Below are positions 1-6,938 of a DNA stretch of 7,227 nt, in pieces (the first letter of the stretch is position 1; each line of letters begins with the position of its first letter). The position numbers and the translations under genes are program-made. Below the pieces are notes generated by a model. The model saw nothing but the letters and a program-made list of their open reading frames with translations. It did not search any database and was not told the origin of the DNA. The stretch covers positions 1 through 7,227 of the forward strand of contig CADCUA010000395.1 of the NCBI GenBank assembly GCA_902805755.1. Reading direction: 5' to 3'. Origin of the DNA: an uncultured Lysobacter sp. (GTDB taxonomy: Bacteria > Pseudomonadota > Gammaproteobacteria > Xanthomonadales > Xanthomonadaceae).

Positions 1-1
1 G

Positions 2-256
2 AAATCGGCCGACAAGGCGAAGGATGCCGCCGAACAGCTCGGACTGACCGCTCGCCGCCTGCATTCGCTTGGGCTGATCGACAAGGTCGTGCGCGAACCG
101 TTCGGTGGCGCGCATCGCAATCCGACCCAGATGGGCAAGCGCCTCAAGGCGGTGCTGCTCAACGAACTCGATGCGCTGGAAGCGTTGCCCGCCGATAGCC
201 GGCTTGAGCGTCGTTATCGTCGGCTGCGCAGCTACGGCGCTTACGAAACCGCCTAA
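2..256 (+). CDS. accA: Acetyl-CoA carboxylase carboxyltransferase subunit alpha, C-terminal end (partial)
   Basis: Only the last 84 codons and the TAA stop lie in the window; the start is upstream of base 1. The protein is the alpha subunit of the carboxyltransferase half of acetyl-CoA carboxylase, which pairs with AccD to move the carboxyl group from biotin on AccB to acetyl-CoA, giving malonyl-CoA for fatty-acid synthesis in the cytoplasm. The visible part carries the family's C-terminal signature: a stretch reading [17 protein letters not shown], then [11 protein letters not shown] (compare PEPLGGAHRNP in the E. coli protein), and the terminal [10 protein letters not shown] block close to the usual end of the family. 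The end is therefore natural, not truncated. A hairpin begins 26 bases past the stop, and the next gene converges on it. Identification is by recalled family motifs. Confidence 0.96.
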   Translation, partial: KSADKAKDAAEQLGLTARRLHSLGLIDKVVREPFGGAHRNPTQMGKRLKAVLLNELDALEALPADSRLERRYRRLRSYGAYETA

Positions 257-282
257 GCGCTCCAAACGCGCTGCCAGGCAAA

Positions 283-313
283 TGCAAACGGCGGCCCTTG
301 GCCGCCGTTTGCA
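283..313. terminator. Hairpin between convergent accA and chemoreceptor gene, probable bidirectional terminator
   Basis: A perfect 14-bp inverted repeat occupies 283-296 and 300-313 (left arm TGCAAACGGCGGCC) with a three-base loop CTT. It lies 26 bases past the accA stop and 15 bases past the stop of the convergent chemotaxis gene, so it is placed to end both transcripts. Neither side has a long T run: the minus-strand exit has only ATTT and the plus-strand exit is mixed. Termination may therefore rely on stem strength, or the hairpin may mainly protect 3' ends. Confidence 0.75.
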
Positions 314-328
314 CATCTCCGGAAATCG

Positions 329-2497
329 TTACGCCGCGACGCGAAGCCCGGCACGCGACACGGGGGCGGGCGCGGGTGCATCGTCGTCGTCAAGCCGGAA
401 GCGCGCGACCGCGCTTCGCAGTCGAGCCGCCTGCTCGCTCAGCGATGCACTGGACGCAGCCACCTCTTCGACCAGCGTGCTGTTCTGGAGGTTGTTCTCT
501 TCCAGCTGGGAGATCGCCGCGCTGACATCCTGCAGCTTGCGTGCCTGCGCCTCGATCGAGTCGGACGCCTGCGCCGACAACGTGGCGATCTCCTCGGACG
601 AACCCGCCATCTGCTCCAGCGAATCGCCCGACTCGGTCACCAACCGGTTACCCTCGGCAACGCGCTCGCCAGCGGTGGCGATGAGCTTGCGGATGTCCTT
701 GGCCGATTGCGTGGTGCGCTGCGCGAGCGTACGCACCTCGGCCGCCACGACCGCGAAGCCGCGCCCCTGCTCGCCCGCACGCGCGGCTTCCACCGCGGCA
801 TTGAGCGAGAGCAGGTTGGTCTGGAACGCGATCGAGTCGATCAGGCCGATGATGTCCGCGATGCGGCGCGTGGCGTCGGTGATCGACGCCATGGCGCCAA
901 CCGCGCCACGCACAACGACCGCGCCGTCGCGCGCGCGCTCATGTGCGGAGCGTGTGATCTGACGTGTCTGTCGGCTGTTCTCGGCCGATGCCTGCACGGC
1001 GCTCACCAGCTGGCTGACACTGGCCGCCGAGCTTTCCAGGGCGACGGCCTGGCGCTCGGTACGAGCGGACAGGTTGGCGTTGCCGTCGGCGATTTCGCCC
1101 GCACCGGTACCGACCTCATCAGCCGCGAGCGCGACGCCGCGCAGTGCGTCCTGCAGATGATCCAGCGCGCTGTTCAGCGCTTCGGTCACGTCCGCCACCG
1201 CGCCTTCGAATTCGCCGTTCGCGCGACGCGTGAGGTCGCCCGACGCGAGCGCCGCGGTGGTTTCGTGGATCTCGGTGAATGCGTCGTCCAGCGAGCCGAG
1301 TGCCTGGTTCACCGAACGCTTGAGGTCGTCCAGCTCGCCGGGAAGATCCAGCTCGATGCGTCCGGTGAAATCGCCGGCCGCCGCGCTCGCCATCGTCGTG
1401 CGCAGTGCGCCGAGCGCCTGCTGCAGGCCACTCATCGCACCGTCGACCTTGCTGCGCGATTCGCCCGGCACGGACTCGTCCATGCGCGCCGCGAAATCGC
1501 CGCGGCCGATCGCGTCCATCACCTCGTCCAGCGCACTCATCGTGCGCGCCACCGAGTCGGCACCTGCGTTCACACCCTGCTTGAGCGTGGCGAGGTCTCC
1601 CGGCAACTCGGCCTGCACGCGTCGCGAGAAGTCACCACGTGCGACTGCACCCAACACCGCGTTCGTCTCGCCGATCGCGGCGTTGAGGTTGCCGAGCAGC
1701 GCGGAGAAGTCGCGGCACATCAGCGCGATCGCGTCCTTGCCTTCGGCTTCAACGGTGACGGAGAAACGGCCGGCGGATACGTCGCGGATGACGCGACGCA
1801 GTTTGTCGATCGGGCCGCGGATCGCCTGGTCGACCGCAATGGAGGCGAGGATGACGAGCACCGCGAGCACGACCACGAGCCCGATCCCGAACATCGCCGC
1901 ACGCTGCGCCGATGCCGACGCCGCCGTCAACGCACCGGTGAACGCCTGCTGCTGCTGTCGGTCGAGCTGGGCAAGGCTGCTGCTGAACGCGTCGTAGGCA
2001 ACCTGGATCGCCTTCGCTTTTTCCTGCAGCTGGGTGATCTCGATCTCGCCATTGATCTGCGCGGTGACGGTGTCGTTAGCCAGCCTGACGTACGTATCCC
2101 ATTTCGCGGCTACCGGATCGAGGCTGCCCTTGAGCTCAGGGTTCGCCTTCTGCAGCGCTGCCAGGCCGCTCTTCACGTGTCCACTCTTCTCGAGTGCGTC
2201 CTCGACGAGGAACTCGTCGCTGTCGCCCAGCGCCTGCGTAAACAGTGCGCGCACTTCCACCTGCTCGACGCGAGCGTCCGCAAGGCCGCTCAGCACGGGC
2301 AGCGTTCGGCTGGAGAACTGCTCGAGCGTTGCGGCATTCGAGCGGGCGAGCATCACGCTGAAGACCGCGTAGATCACGAAGCCCAGCAGCGCGGCGCCGG
2401 GAACCAGCATGACCTTGGCGCGGATGGAGACCTGGCGCAGCGGCCGAACCGCGCGCGCGAGCAGCGTCTGGGGGAATTGGCGAATGGCAGCAATCAT
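329..2497 (-). CDS. Methyl-accepting chemotaxis protein with multiple HAMP-like repeats
   Basis: This is a 722-residue transmembrane chemoreceptor that should sense a periplasmic signal and control CheA/CheW at the inner membrane. In order: a short cytoplasmic N-terminus, TM1 about 29-51, a helical periplasmic domain about 52-198 (four-helix-bundle style), TM2 about 201-223, a HAMP about 224-272, then four HAMP-like repeats marked by GDF/GDF/GDF/GDL at 288, 333, 375 and 420, and the signalling domain about 455-700. The hairpin tip is canonical, with [20 protein letters not shown] followed by [19 protein letters not shown] (556-594). The tail is DDDD plus a Pro/Ala stretch; no NWETF-type CheR-docking pentapeptide is present. 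ATG at 2497 is preferred: an upstream in-frame GTG (2536) would add 13 residues but would sit almost at the predicted transcription start of the sigma-28-like promoter. The gene is divergent from a porin/binding-protein pair. The family is certain; the ligand is unknown. Confidence 0.95.
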   Translation of the reverse strand: MIAAIRQFPQTLLARAVRPLRQVSIRAKVMLVPGAALLGFVIYAVFSVMLARSNAATLEQFSSRTLPVLSGLADARVEQVEVRALFTQALGDSDEFLVEDALEKSGHVKSGLAALQKANPELKGSLDPVAAKWDTYVRLANDTVTAQINGEIEITQLQEKAKAIQVAYDAFSSSLAQLDRQQQQAFTGALTAASASAQRAAMFGIGLVVVLAVLVILASIAVDQAIRGPIDKLRRVIRDVSAGRFSVTVEAEGKDAIALMCRDFSALLGNLNAAIGETNAVLGAVARGDFSRRVQAELPGDLATLKQGVNAGADSVARTMSALDEVMDAIGRGDFAARMDESVPGESRSKVDGAMSGLQQALGALRTTMASAAAGDFTGRIELDLPGELDDLKRSVNQALGSLDDAFTEIHETTAALASGDLTRRANGEFEGAVADVTEALNSALDHLQDALRGVALAADEVGTGAGEIADGNANLSARTERQAVALESSAASVSQLVSAVQASAENSRQTRQITRSAHERARDGAVVVRGAVGAMASITDATRRIADIIGLIDSIAFQTNLLSLNAAVEAARAGEQGRGFAVVAAEVRTLAQRTTQSAKDIRKLIATAGERVAEGNRLVTESGDSLEQMAGSSEEIATLSAQASDSIEAQARKLQDVSAAISQLEENNLQNSTLVEEVAASSASLSEQAARLRSAVARFRLDDDDAPAPAPVSRAGLRVAA

Positions 2498-2546
2498 GAG
2501 GGACCTGCAAAGACCGGCAGGCGCAATACGGCCCACAGTGGCCGCG

Positions 2547-2573
2547 ATATCGGCTCGCGGCGCGGTTCCTTGA
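2547..2573 (-). promoter_or_regulatory. Sigma-28 (FliA)-type promoter candidate for the chemoreceptor gene
   Basis: On the minus strand, TCAAG (2573-2569) is followed by exactly 14 bases and then GCCGATAT (2554-2547). The classical flagellar sigma-28 pattern is TAAAG, 14 bases, GCCGATAA; TCAAG is a variant I recall from Pseudomonas-type promoters. The -10 element matches 7 of 8 bases and the -35 core 4 of 5. Transcription would begin near 2540, leaving a leader of about 40 bases before ATG 2497. Flagellar-class control is known for many chemoreceptor genes, which supports the call. It is a pattern match only. Confidence 0.65.
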
Positions 2574-2618
2574 ACCCGCGCGTCGCCAACGGTTCATTGG
2601 GCTGAACGGCCCTACACC

Positions 2619-2654
2619 ACCGGTCGTTAAAGTTACGTCATGACCGGTCGTCAA
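2619..2654. repeat. 12-bp direct repeat with overlapping palindromes, candidate operator
   Basis: ACCGGTCGTTAA (2619-2630) recurs as ACCGGTCGTCAA (2643-2654), 11 of 12 identical, with a 24-bp period (about two helical turns). Between and within them are two overlapping 8-bp palindromes, GTCATGAC (2637-2644) and GACCGGTC (2642-2649). The cluster overlaps the promoter candidate for the porin gene, so it could bind a regulator on one DNA face. No regulator family is recognised from the motif. Confidence 0.4.
2628..2654 (+). promoter_or_regulatory. Weak sigma-28-like promoter candidate for the porin/binding-protein operon
   Basis: TAAAGTTA (2628-2635) matches the sigma-28 -35 consensus TAAAGTTT at 7 of 8 bases. 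After 14 bases from TAAAG comes GTCGTCAA (2647-2654), which matches GCCGATAA at only 5 of 8. Spacing is correct. Transcription from here would start around 2661-2665 and leave about 60 bases before the GTG start. The poor -10 makes this tentative; no convincing sigma-70 promoter was seen in the same region. Confidence 0.35.
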
Positions 2655-2714
2655 CTGCACTACGCCGATGCGTGGACGTACGAACGGGTACGCGCGGCTC
2701 CCCCACATATGTTT

Positions 2715-2718
2715 GGAG
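2715..2718 (+). promoter_or_regulatory. Ribosome binding site fixing a GTG start for the porin gene
   Basis: GGAG sits six bases before GTG 2725. It supports starting at this GTG instead of the in-frame ATG at 2668, which would put 19 polar residues ahead of an otherwise textbook signal peptide. Confidence 0.8.
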
Positions 2719-2724
2719 CCTTCT

Positions 2725-3870
2725 GTGAAGAATTCCCTTGCCGTCGCGCTCGCCGCGGCGCTGAGCTTCGGCGCGACCGCCGCCCGTGCCGAGGTACGCC
2801 TCAGCGGTTTCGGCCAGATCGTTGCCGGCAGTACGCTCAACCCGAATGACCGCTTCTCCGACCGCGTCTATACGGACACGGTGGACTTCGAGCAGGAATC
2901 GCTGTTTGCCGTGCAGATCGATGCCGACCTCAACGAGCGCGTCACCGCGACGGCGCAGATCCTGGCCGAAGGCAAGGACGAGTTCAAACCCGAACTGGCG
3001 TGGGCCTATGCGAACGTCCAGCTCGGCAAGGGCTTCTCGACCAAGATCGGCCGCCAGCGCATTCCGTTCTACCGCTACTCCGACTTCCTCGATGTGGGCT
3101 ATGCCTATCCGTGGATCCGTCCGCCGGTGGCCATGTACAACCAGCCCTGGTCGAACGCCGACGGCGTCAGCCTTTCGCACAACACCTACTTCGGCAAGTG
3201 GTTCTCGCAGGCGCAGTTCCTGTACGGCCGCTTCGAAGGCGACGCGGCCATCGGCCGCAACAAGTTCCAGGGCAGCCTGGACCACCTGCGCGGCCTGTCC
3301 TGGGACGTGGAGTACGACGAGTGGCTCTCGCTGCGCGCCGCGTACCTCACCGCGAAGGTGACCATCGCCGGCAGCCCGCTGGACCAGGTAACCAACGCGC
3401 TGCGCACCTTCCGCCAGACCGCGCTTGCGGACCGGCTGGACTACAACAATGATCCCGGCACGTTCAAAAGCCTGGGCTTCAAGGTCGACAAGGCCAACTG
3501 GCTGGTCGTGGGCGAATACTCCGAAATCGAAGTCGAAGACTCGGTACTCGCGAACATCGACCGCACCGACTGGTACGCGACCGTCGGCCGCCGCTTCGGC
3601 AATGTGATGCCGCACGTGACCTACGGCCGCCAGAGCGCCGGCGCCGACCTGTCGGTGCTCGCGGGCATCCCGACGCGCAGCCCGCTGTTCCTGCCGGTCG
3701 CTGCCGGGGCCACCAGCCAGCAGCTCGATGAAACCTTCAAGAGCATGGGCGTGCGCTGGGACTTCGGCACCAACGTCGCACTGAAGGCCGACTACACCAC
3801 CGTGACCAGCGAAATCGCTGGAAACCAGGACGGCGAACTGGTCTCCGCCGGCCTCGTCTTCACGTTCTGA
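2725..3870 (+). CDS. Outer-membrane porin-like beta-barrel protein
   Basis: This predicted 381-residue protein is exported and placed in the outer membrane, probably as a channel for small solutes. A GTG start with a GGAG site gives a clean signal peptide (KN basic start, hydrophobic core, cleavage after ATAARA at about residue 22). The mature chain opens with EVRLSGFGQIVAG, alternates polar and hydrophobic residues as beta-strands do, and ends LVFTF with the terminal Phe used by the BAM complex. A distinctive block at 109-134 contains GRQRIPFYRYSDFLDVGYAY followed by PWIRPP. I recall this block from barrel proteins in Shewanella- and Vibrio-type genomes that are mostly annotated as hypothetical. 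It probably forms an operon with the mini binding protein 13 bp downstream and is divergent from the chemoreceptor. No specific transported substrate can be read from the sequence; membership of OprP/OprO phosphate porins is not supported by anything seen. Confidence 0.85.
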   Translation: MKNSLAVALAAALSFGATAARAEVRLSGFGQIVAGSTLNPNDRFSDRVYTDTVDFEQESLFAVQIDADLNERVTATAQILAEGKDEFKPELAWAYANVQLGKGFSTKIGRQRIPFYRYSDFLDVGYAYPWIRPPVAMYNQPWSNADGVSLSHNTYFGKWFSQAQFLYGRFEGDAAIGRNKFQGSLDHLRGLSWDVEYDEWLSLRAAYLTAKVTIAGSPLDQVTNALRTFRQTALADRLDYNNDPGTFKSLGFKVDKANWLVVGEYSEIEVEDSVLANIDRTDWYATVGRRFGNVMPHVTYGRQSAGADLSVLAGIPTRSPLFLPVAAGATSQQLDETFKSMGVRWDFGTNVALKADYTTVTSEIAGNQDGELVSAGLVFTF

Positions 3871-3883
3871 TCGGAGCACCGAC

Positions 3884-4279
3884 ATGAAATCGTTTCTTCT
3901 GATGCTGGGTGCGCTGGCCCTCGTGGCTGCGACCCAGGCGCATGCAGGGGTCGTCGTTGCCGCTTCGAACGGCAAGGCGGCCACCATGGACGCGGACACC
4001 GCCAAGCGCGTATTCCTCGGCCGCGACCCCAGCGCGCAGGTCATCTACCAGAAGAGCGGCGCCACGCGCGCTGCATTCGACAAGACGGTGCTGGGCAAGC
4101 CCGGCGCCGAACTGACCACGTACTGGTCCAAGCTGATCTTCACCGGCAAGGCGAAGGCGCCGGTCGAAGTCGGGAGCGACGCGGAAGTGAAGGCCAAGCT
4201 CGCCGCGAACCCGAATGCGGTCGGCTACCTGAGCGATGCCGCGGTCGATGGCACGGTCAAGGTGCTGTACAAGTTCTAA
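3884..4279 (+). CDS. Miniature PstS-like (phosphate-type) periplasmic binding protein
   Basis: A 131-residue exported protein with a signal peptide ending ATQAHA at residue 21, leaving about 110 mature residues. It starts 13 bp after the porin stop, with GGAG seven bases before ATG, so the two are very likely co-transcribed. Motifs recall the PstS/PBP-like_2 superfamily: KRVFLG (41-46), KSGATRAAFDKTVLG (57-71, resembling the SG-T-R anion-binding region of PstS), YWSKLIFTGK (80-89) and NPNAVGYL (109-116). True PstS proteins are roughly 320 residues with two lobes; this is about one third of that, yet it has intact ends and belongs to a recognised set of short family members. It is therefore not a decayed pstS, and no pstCAB genes are nearby. 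Binding of phosphate or another oxyanion is inferred, and a sensory role beside a chemoreceptor is possible. Confidence 0.85.
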   Translation: MKSFLLMLGALALVAATQAHAGVVVAASNGKAATMDADTAKRVFLGRDPSAQVIYQKSGATRAAFDKTVLGKPGAELTTYWSKLIFTGKAKAPVEVGSDAEVKAKLAANPNAVGYLSDAAVDGTVKVLYKF

Positions 4280-4299
4280 GCCCGGCAAATGCGTAATCC

Positions 4300-4332
4300 A
4301 ACGGCCTGTGCAGCCCCGCTGCACAGGCCGTT
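4300..4332 (+). terminator. Rho-independent-type terminator after the porin/binding-protein operon
   Basis: A perfect 15-bp inverted repeat spans 4300-4314 and 4318-4332 (AACGGCCTGTGCAGC on the left arm) with a CCC loop, followed by the pyrimidine-rich CGCTTTC. It begins 20 bases past the binding-protein stop and closes the transcript before tilS. Confidence 0.85.
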
Positions 4333-4351
4333 CGCTTTCAGGGGCGACGAC

Positions 4352-4402
4352 ATGCCGCGGCTGCGTGGCACCATCGCCGGATGCGATCCGGAACATCCCT
4401 GA
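4352..4402 (+). promoter_or_regulatory. Possible 16-codon leader ORF overlapping the tilS start
   Basis: ATG 4352 opens a 16-codon frame ending at TGA 4400-4402, 22 bases inside tilS. It has an AGGGG seven bases upstream, a better ribosome site than anything before the tilS ATG at 4381. Ribosomes finishing this frame could re-initiate at tilS. The peptide (starting [10 protein letters not shown]) matches nothing I know, and in GC-rich DNA such a frame can arise by chance. Confidence 0.25.
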
Positions 4403-5703
4403 CCGACCACGTACTCGCGCGGCTGCCCGACGCAGCGCTCTGCGTCGGCTTGAGCGGCGGCGTGGATTCGGTGGTGCTTCTGCACCTGCTGGCCCACGCA
4501 CCGACACGTCGGCCGCTGCGTGCGATCCACGTCAACCATGGCGTGCACGCCGAGTCCGATTCGTGGGCCGAGCGCTGCGTGCAGTGGTGCTCTCGATGGA
4601 ATGTCCCGCTCACCGTGACCCGCGCGTGCGTCGTCCACCGGGGCACGGGTGTCGAGGCGGCACTGCGCGATGCGCGATACGCGGCGTTCGAAACGCAACT
4701 GCAGCCGGGCGAAGCGCTGCTCACCGCGCACCATCTCGACGACCAGGCGGAAACACTGCTGTTGCGGGCGCTGCGCGCCTCGGGCATCGACGGGCTTGGC
4801 GCGATACCGACCGAACGCGAACTTGGTGCCGGCCGCGTGATCCGTCCGCTGCTGGATATCAATCGCGCGCGGTTGCACGACTATGCGCTGGAGCACGCGC
4901 TCGAGTGGATCGAAGATCCGAGCAACGCTGACGCCGGCTACGACCGCAATTTCCTGCGCCATCGCGTCCTGCCTTTGTTGCGCGAGCGTTGGCCGCACGC
5001 GTCGGCGGCGCTGGCGGGCACCGCGTCGCTCTGCCGCCGGGACGCAGCGCTCCTGTACGCCGAAGACAGGCGACTTCTGGCCTCGGCGGCGACGCTGGAC
5101 GCACATGTCATCCGGCGCGATGTGCTCGCCGCGCTGCCCGTGGCGCGACAGGCCCGCGTGCTGCGGCACTGGGTCGCAAGCCTGGGCCTGCCGCCCCTGC
5201 CCGGGCATCTGGCGGAGAACGCCGAGGCAACGCTCCTGCATGGACGACGCGACGCGCAGCCGCAGCTGTCGTGGGCTGGCGTGACCATGCGCGCCTGGCG
5301 CGACCTGCTGCATGTCGGGCGTGCGTGCAAACCATTGCCCGCGTCATGGGAGACAGCGTGGCAAGGTGACGCGCCGCTCGCCGTGCCGGGCGGTGGTGTA
5401 TTGCAACTGGAAGGCACGCCTGCGCTGCACGTTCCCTGCGTCGTGCACGCACGCCGCGGCGGCGAGCGGATCACCCTGCACGGCCGGCTGCATTCGCACG
5501 CGCTCAAGCATGTATTGCAGGACCTGCATGTTCCGCCATGGGAGCGCGAACGCCTGCCGCTGCTGTCGACCTGCGAGGGCGAACTGCTCGCCGCGGGCGA
5601 CCTCGTGGTTTCGCACGGGTTTGACGCGTGGTTGCGCGACCATGGCGCACGTCTGCGCTGGCATTCGACGTCCACCTGTATCGATGCGCCGCGTCGACGT
5701 TGA
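4381..5703 (+). CDS. tilS: tRNA(Ile)-lysidine synthase
   Basis: This 440-residue cytoplasmic enzyme uses ATP to attach lysine to C34 of the CAU-anticodon tRNA-Ile, so that the tRNA reads AUA instead of AUG; it is normally essential. The PP-loop ATP-binding motif SGGVDS is at 25-30 in the expected near-N-terminal place. HVNHGVH (50-56), [11 protein letters not shown] (115-125) and RPLL (155-158) follow. The family block [16 protein letters not shown] is at 179-194, just before RWP at 203-205. The C-terminal TilS_C domain runs from about 359, with [10 protein letters not shown] (360-369), then [15 protein letters not shown] (375-389). Length agrees with E. coli TilS (about 430). ATG 4381 is the first possible start in frame, but it has no clear Shine-Dalgarno sequence; a short upstream frame with a good site overlaps it. 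It lies downstream of a terminator, so it needs its own promoter, which I could not pick out. xseB follows 31 bp later. Confidence 0.96.
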   Translation: MRSGTSLTDHVLARLPDAALCVGLSGGVDSVVLLHLLAHAPTRRPLRAIHVNHGVHAESDSWAERCVQWCSRWNVPLTVTRACVVHRGTGVEAALRDARYAAFETQLQPGEALLTAHHLDDQAETLLLRALRASGIDGLGAIPTERELGAGRVIRPLLDINRARLHDYALEHALEWIEDPSNADAGYDRNFLRHRVLPLLRERWPHASAALAGTASLCRRDAALLYAEDRRLLASAATLDAHVIRRDVLAALPVARQARVLRHWVASLGLPPLPGHLAENAEATLLHGRRDAQPQLSWAGVTMRAWRDLLHVGRACKPLPASWETAWQGDAPLAVPGGGVLQLEGTPALHVPCVVHARRGGERITLHGRLHSHALKHVLQDLHVPPWERERLPLLSTCEGELLAAGDLVVSHGFDAWLRDHGARLRWHSTSTCIDAPRRR

Positions 5704-5734
5704 CCCTCCGCGCGACCCCGATCACACTCGCCGG

Positions 5735-6016
5735 ATGCCACGAAAAATGACGCCCGAAACGCCCGCTCCCGCCTCGTCGGTCAGCGATTTCGAACAGTCG
5801 CTCGAAGCGCTGGAGCAACTGGTGGACCGCATGGAGCACGGCGACATGAGTCTGGAGGAGTCGCTCGCTGCGTACGAGCGCGGCGTGGGCCTCTACCGCC
5901 ATTGCCAGACCGCGCTGGAACAGGCGGAGTTGCGCGTGCGCATGCTGACGGACCCGCAGGATCCGTCGACCGCTGTGGCGTTCCCGCCCACGGGAACGGC
6001 CGCGCCCGATGCCTGA
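5735..6016 (+). CDS. xseB: Exodeoxyribonuclease VII small subunit
   Basis: A 93-residue protein, slightly longer than E. coli XseB (80). Several copies bind one XseA to form exonuclease VII, which degrades single-stranded DNA from either end into short oligonucleotides. The core is typical: [17 protein letters not shown] (18-34), [17 protein letters not shown] (35-51) and [15 protein letters not shown] (57-71), two helices forming a coiled hairpin. The Pro/Thr/Ala-rich tail from about 73 is non-conserved. The start could be ATG 5735 or ATG 5747 (89 residues); neither has a strong ribosome site, and 5735 is kept as the longer option. The stop overlaps the ispA start by 8 bp, the common xseB-ispA arrangement in proteobacteria. 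The partner gene xseA is not in the window. Confidence 0.94.
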   Translation: MPRKMTPETPAPASSVSDFEQSLEALEQLVDRMEHGDMSLEESLAAYERGVGLYRHCQTALEQAELRVRMLTDPQDPSTAVAFPPTGTAAPDA

Positions 6017-6890
6017 CGCGCGTCTGGATGCCTGGCGCGCGCGCATCGACGCCGCGCTGGCAGCGGTGCTGCCCGATCCACAAACGTCTCCCGAACGGCT
6101 GCATGCGGCCATGCGCCACGCCGTGCTGCTGGGCGGCAAACGCATGCGCCCGCTGCTCGTGCATGCAACGGGTGCGCTGTTCGATGCGGAGCCCGCGTTG
6201 CTGGACGCACCTGCCGTCGCGGTCGAGCTCGTTCATGCGTATTCACTGGTGCACGACGACCTGCCATCGATGGACGATGACGCGTTGCGCCGCGGCCAGC
6301 CGACCGTGCACGTCGAGTTCGACGAAGCCACAGCAGTGCTCGCGGGTGATGCCTTGCAGACGCTGGCGTTCGAAACGCTTGCCAGCGCGCCGTTGCCACC
6401 GGCCGTGGCAATCAGGCTGGTGCAGGCGCTCGGCGCGGCGTCCGGCGCGGCGGGCATGTGTGGCGGGCAGGCGCTTGACCTCGCAGCCACCGGCGCATCC
6501 ACATCACTCGCCATCATCCAACTCGAACGACTGCATGCGATGAAGACCGGCGCGTTGATCCGCACGGCGGTGCGAATGGGCGCGCTCGTCGGCGGTGCGG
6601 ATGAGTCCGCGCTCGCACGCCTCGATCGCTTCGCCGCGGCGCTTGGCCTGGCATTCCAGGTGCGCGACGACATCCTAGATGTCGAGAGCGACAGTGCGAC
6701 GCTGGGCAAGACCGCGGGCAAGGACGCGGCCCAGGCGAAGGCCACGTTCCCTGCACTGCTCGGCCTGGAGGGCTCGCGCGCTCGGCTGGACGAGCTTGCA
6801 GGCGAAATGCACGCCGCGCTGGCCGCGTTCGGCCCGCATGCGCAGGTGCTGGCGCAGTTGGGCGAGTTTGCCGTGAAGCGGCGCAGTTGA
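6009..6890 (+). CDS. ispA: Farnesyl diphosphate synthase (short-chain polyprenyl synthase)
   Basis: A 293-residue cytoplasmic prenyltransferase that condenses isopentenyl diphosphate with dimethylallyl and then geranyl diphosphate to give farnesyl diphosphate, the precursor of undecaprenyl phosphate and quinone side chains. Motifs in order: GGKRMRP (42-48); first Asp-rich motif DDLPSMDDD (83-91) with the two-residue insertion of bacterial FPP synthases and a bulky Tyr78 five residues before it, consistent with stopping at C15; RRG (94-96); GGQALDL (152-158); KTG (179-181); second Asp-rich motif DDILDVESD (220-228); LGKTAGKD (232-239). Length matches E. coli IspA (299). ATG 6009 lies inside the end of xseB (ATGCCTGA), so translation is probably coupled. 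No dxs gene follows directly; instead a minus-strand gene converges after a hairpin. Geranylgeranyl product specificity is less likely but not excluded. Confidence 0.95.
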   Translation: MPDARLDAWRARIDAALAAVLPDPQTSPERLHAAMRHAVLLGGKRMRPLLVHATGALFDAEPALLDAPAVAVELVHAYSLVHDDLPSMDDDALRRGQPTVHVEFDEATAVLAGDALQTLAFETLASAPLPPAVAIRLVQALGAASGAAGMCGGQALDLAATGASTSLAIIQLERLHAMKTGALIRTAVRMGALVGGADESALARLDRFAAALGLAFQVRDDILDVESDSATLGKTAGKDAAQAKATFPALLGLEGSRARLDELAGEMHAALAAFGPHAQVLAQLGEFAVKRRS

Positions 6891-6893
6891 ATC

Positions 6894-6918
6894 GGGACGC
6901 CGGCAGGCCGGGCGTCCC
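6894..6918. terminator. Hairpin between convergent ispA and DUF4870 genes
   Basis: GGGACGCC (6894-6901) pairs perfectly with GGCGTCCC (6911-6918). An inner GG/CC pairing with one bulged base leaves a CAGG loop. It begins three bases past the ispA stop and ends about 20 bases from the stop of the opposing gene, so it may end both transcripts. There is no T run on either side. Confidence 0.55.
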
Positions 6919-6938
6919 ACCATGCTAGGCGCGGCGCG

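Noticed and set aside
2498..2536. Upstream GTG start for the chemoreceptor (13 extra residues)
   Set aside because: The GTG falls within a few bases of the predicted transcription start of the sigma-28-like promoter. The ATG at 2497 gives a normal short cytoplasmic N-terminus before TM1.
707..2605. Plus-strand open frame of 632 codons opposite the chemoreceptor gene
   Set aside because: Its translation is rich in Arg, His and Ala with no recognisable domain, and it lies entirely antisense to a clear MCP. Long antisense frames are expected in GC-rich genes.
2619..2654. Pho box controlling the PstS-like gene
   Set aside because: No pair of CTGTCAT-like heptamers with the 11-bp period is present. 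CGTTA/CGTCA elements occur at periods of 11 and 13 but match the consensus poorly.
2668..2724. Upstream ATG start for the porin gene
   Set aside because: It would add 19 polar residues before the signal peptide. GTG 2725 has a GGAG six bases upstream and begins exactly at the signal peptide.
2638..4044. Minus-strand open frame of 468 codons opposite the porin and binding-protein genes
   Set aside because: It has no domain or credible start and spans two well-supported genes plus their junction. It is a shadow of GC-biased codon use.
3884..4279. Truncated pstS pseudogene
   Set aside because: The gene has an intact signal peptide, ribosome site, stop and following terminator, no frameshift, and matches a known class of short family members.
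4276..5313. Minus-strand open frame of 345 codons opposite tilS
   Set aside because: It runs against a complete tilS with all catalytic motifs; its own translation is compositionally biased and motif-free.
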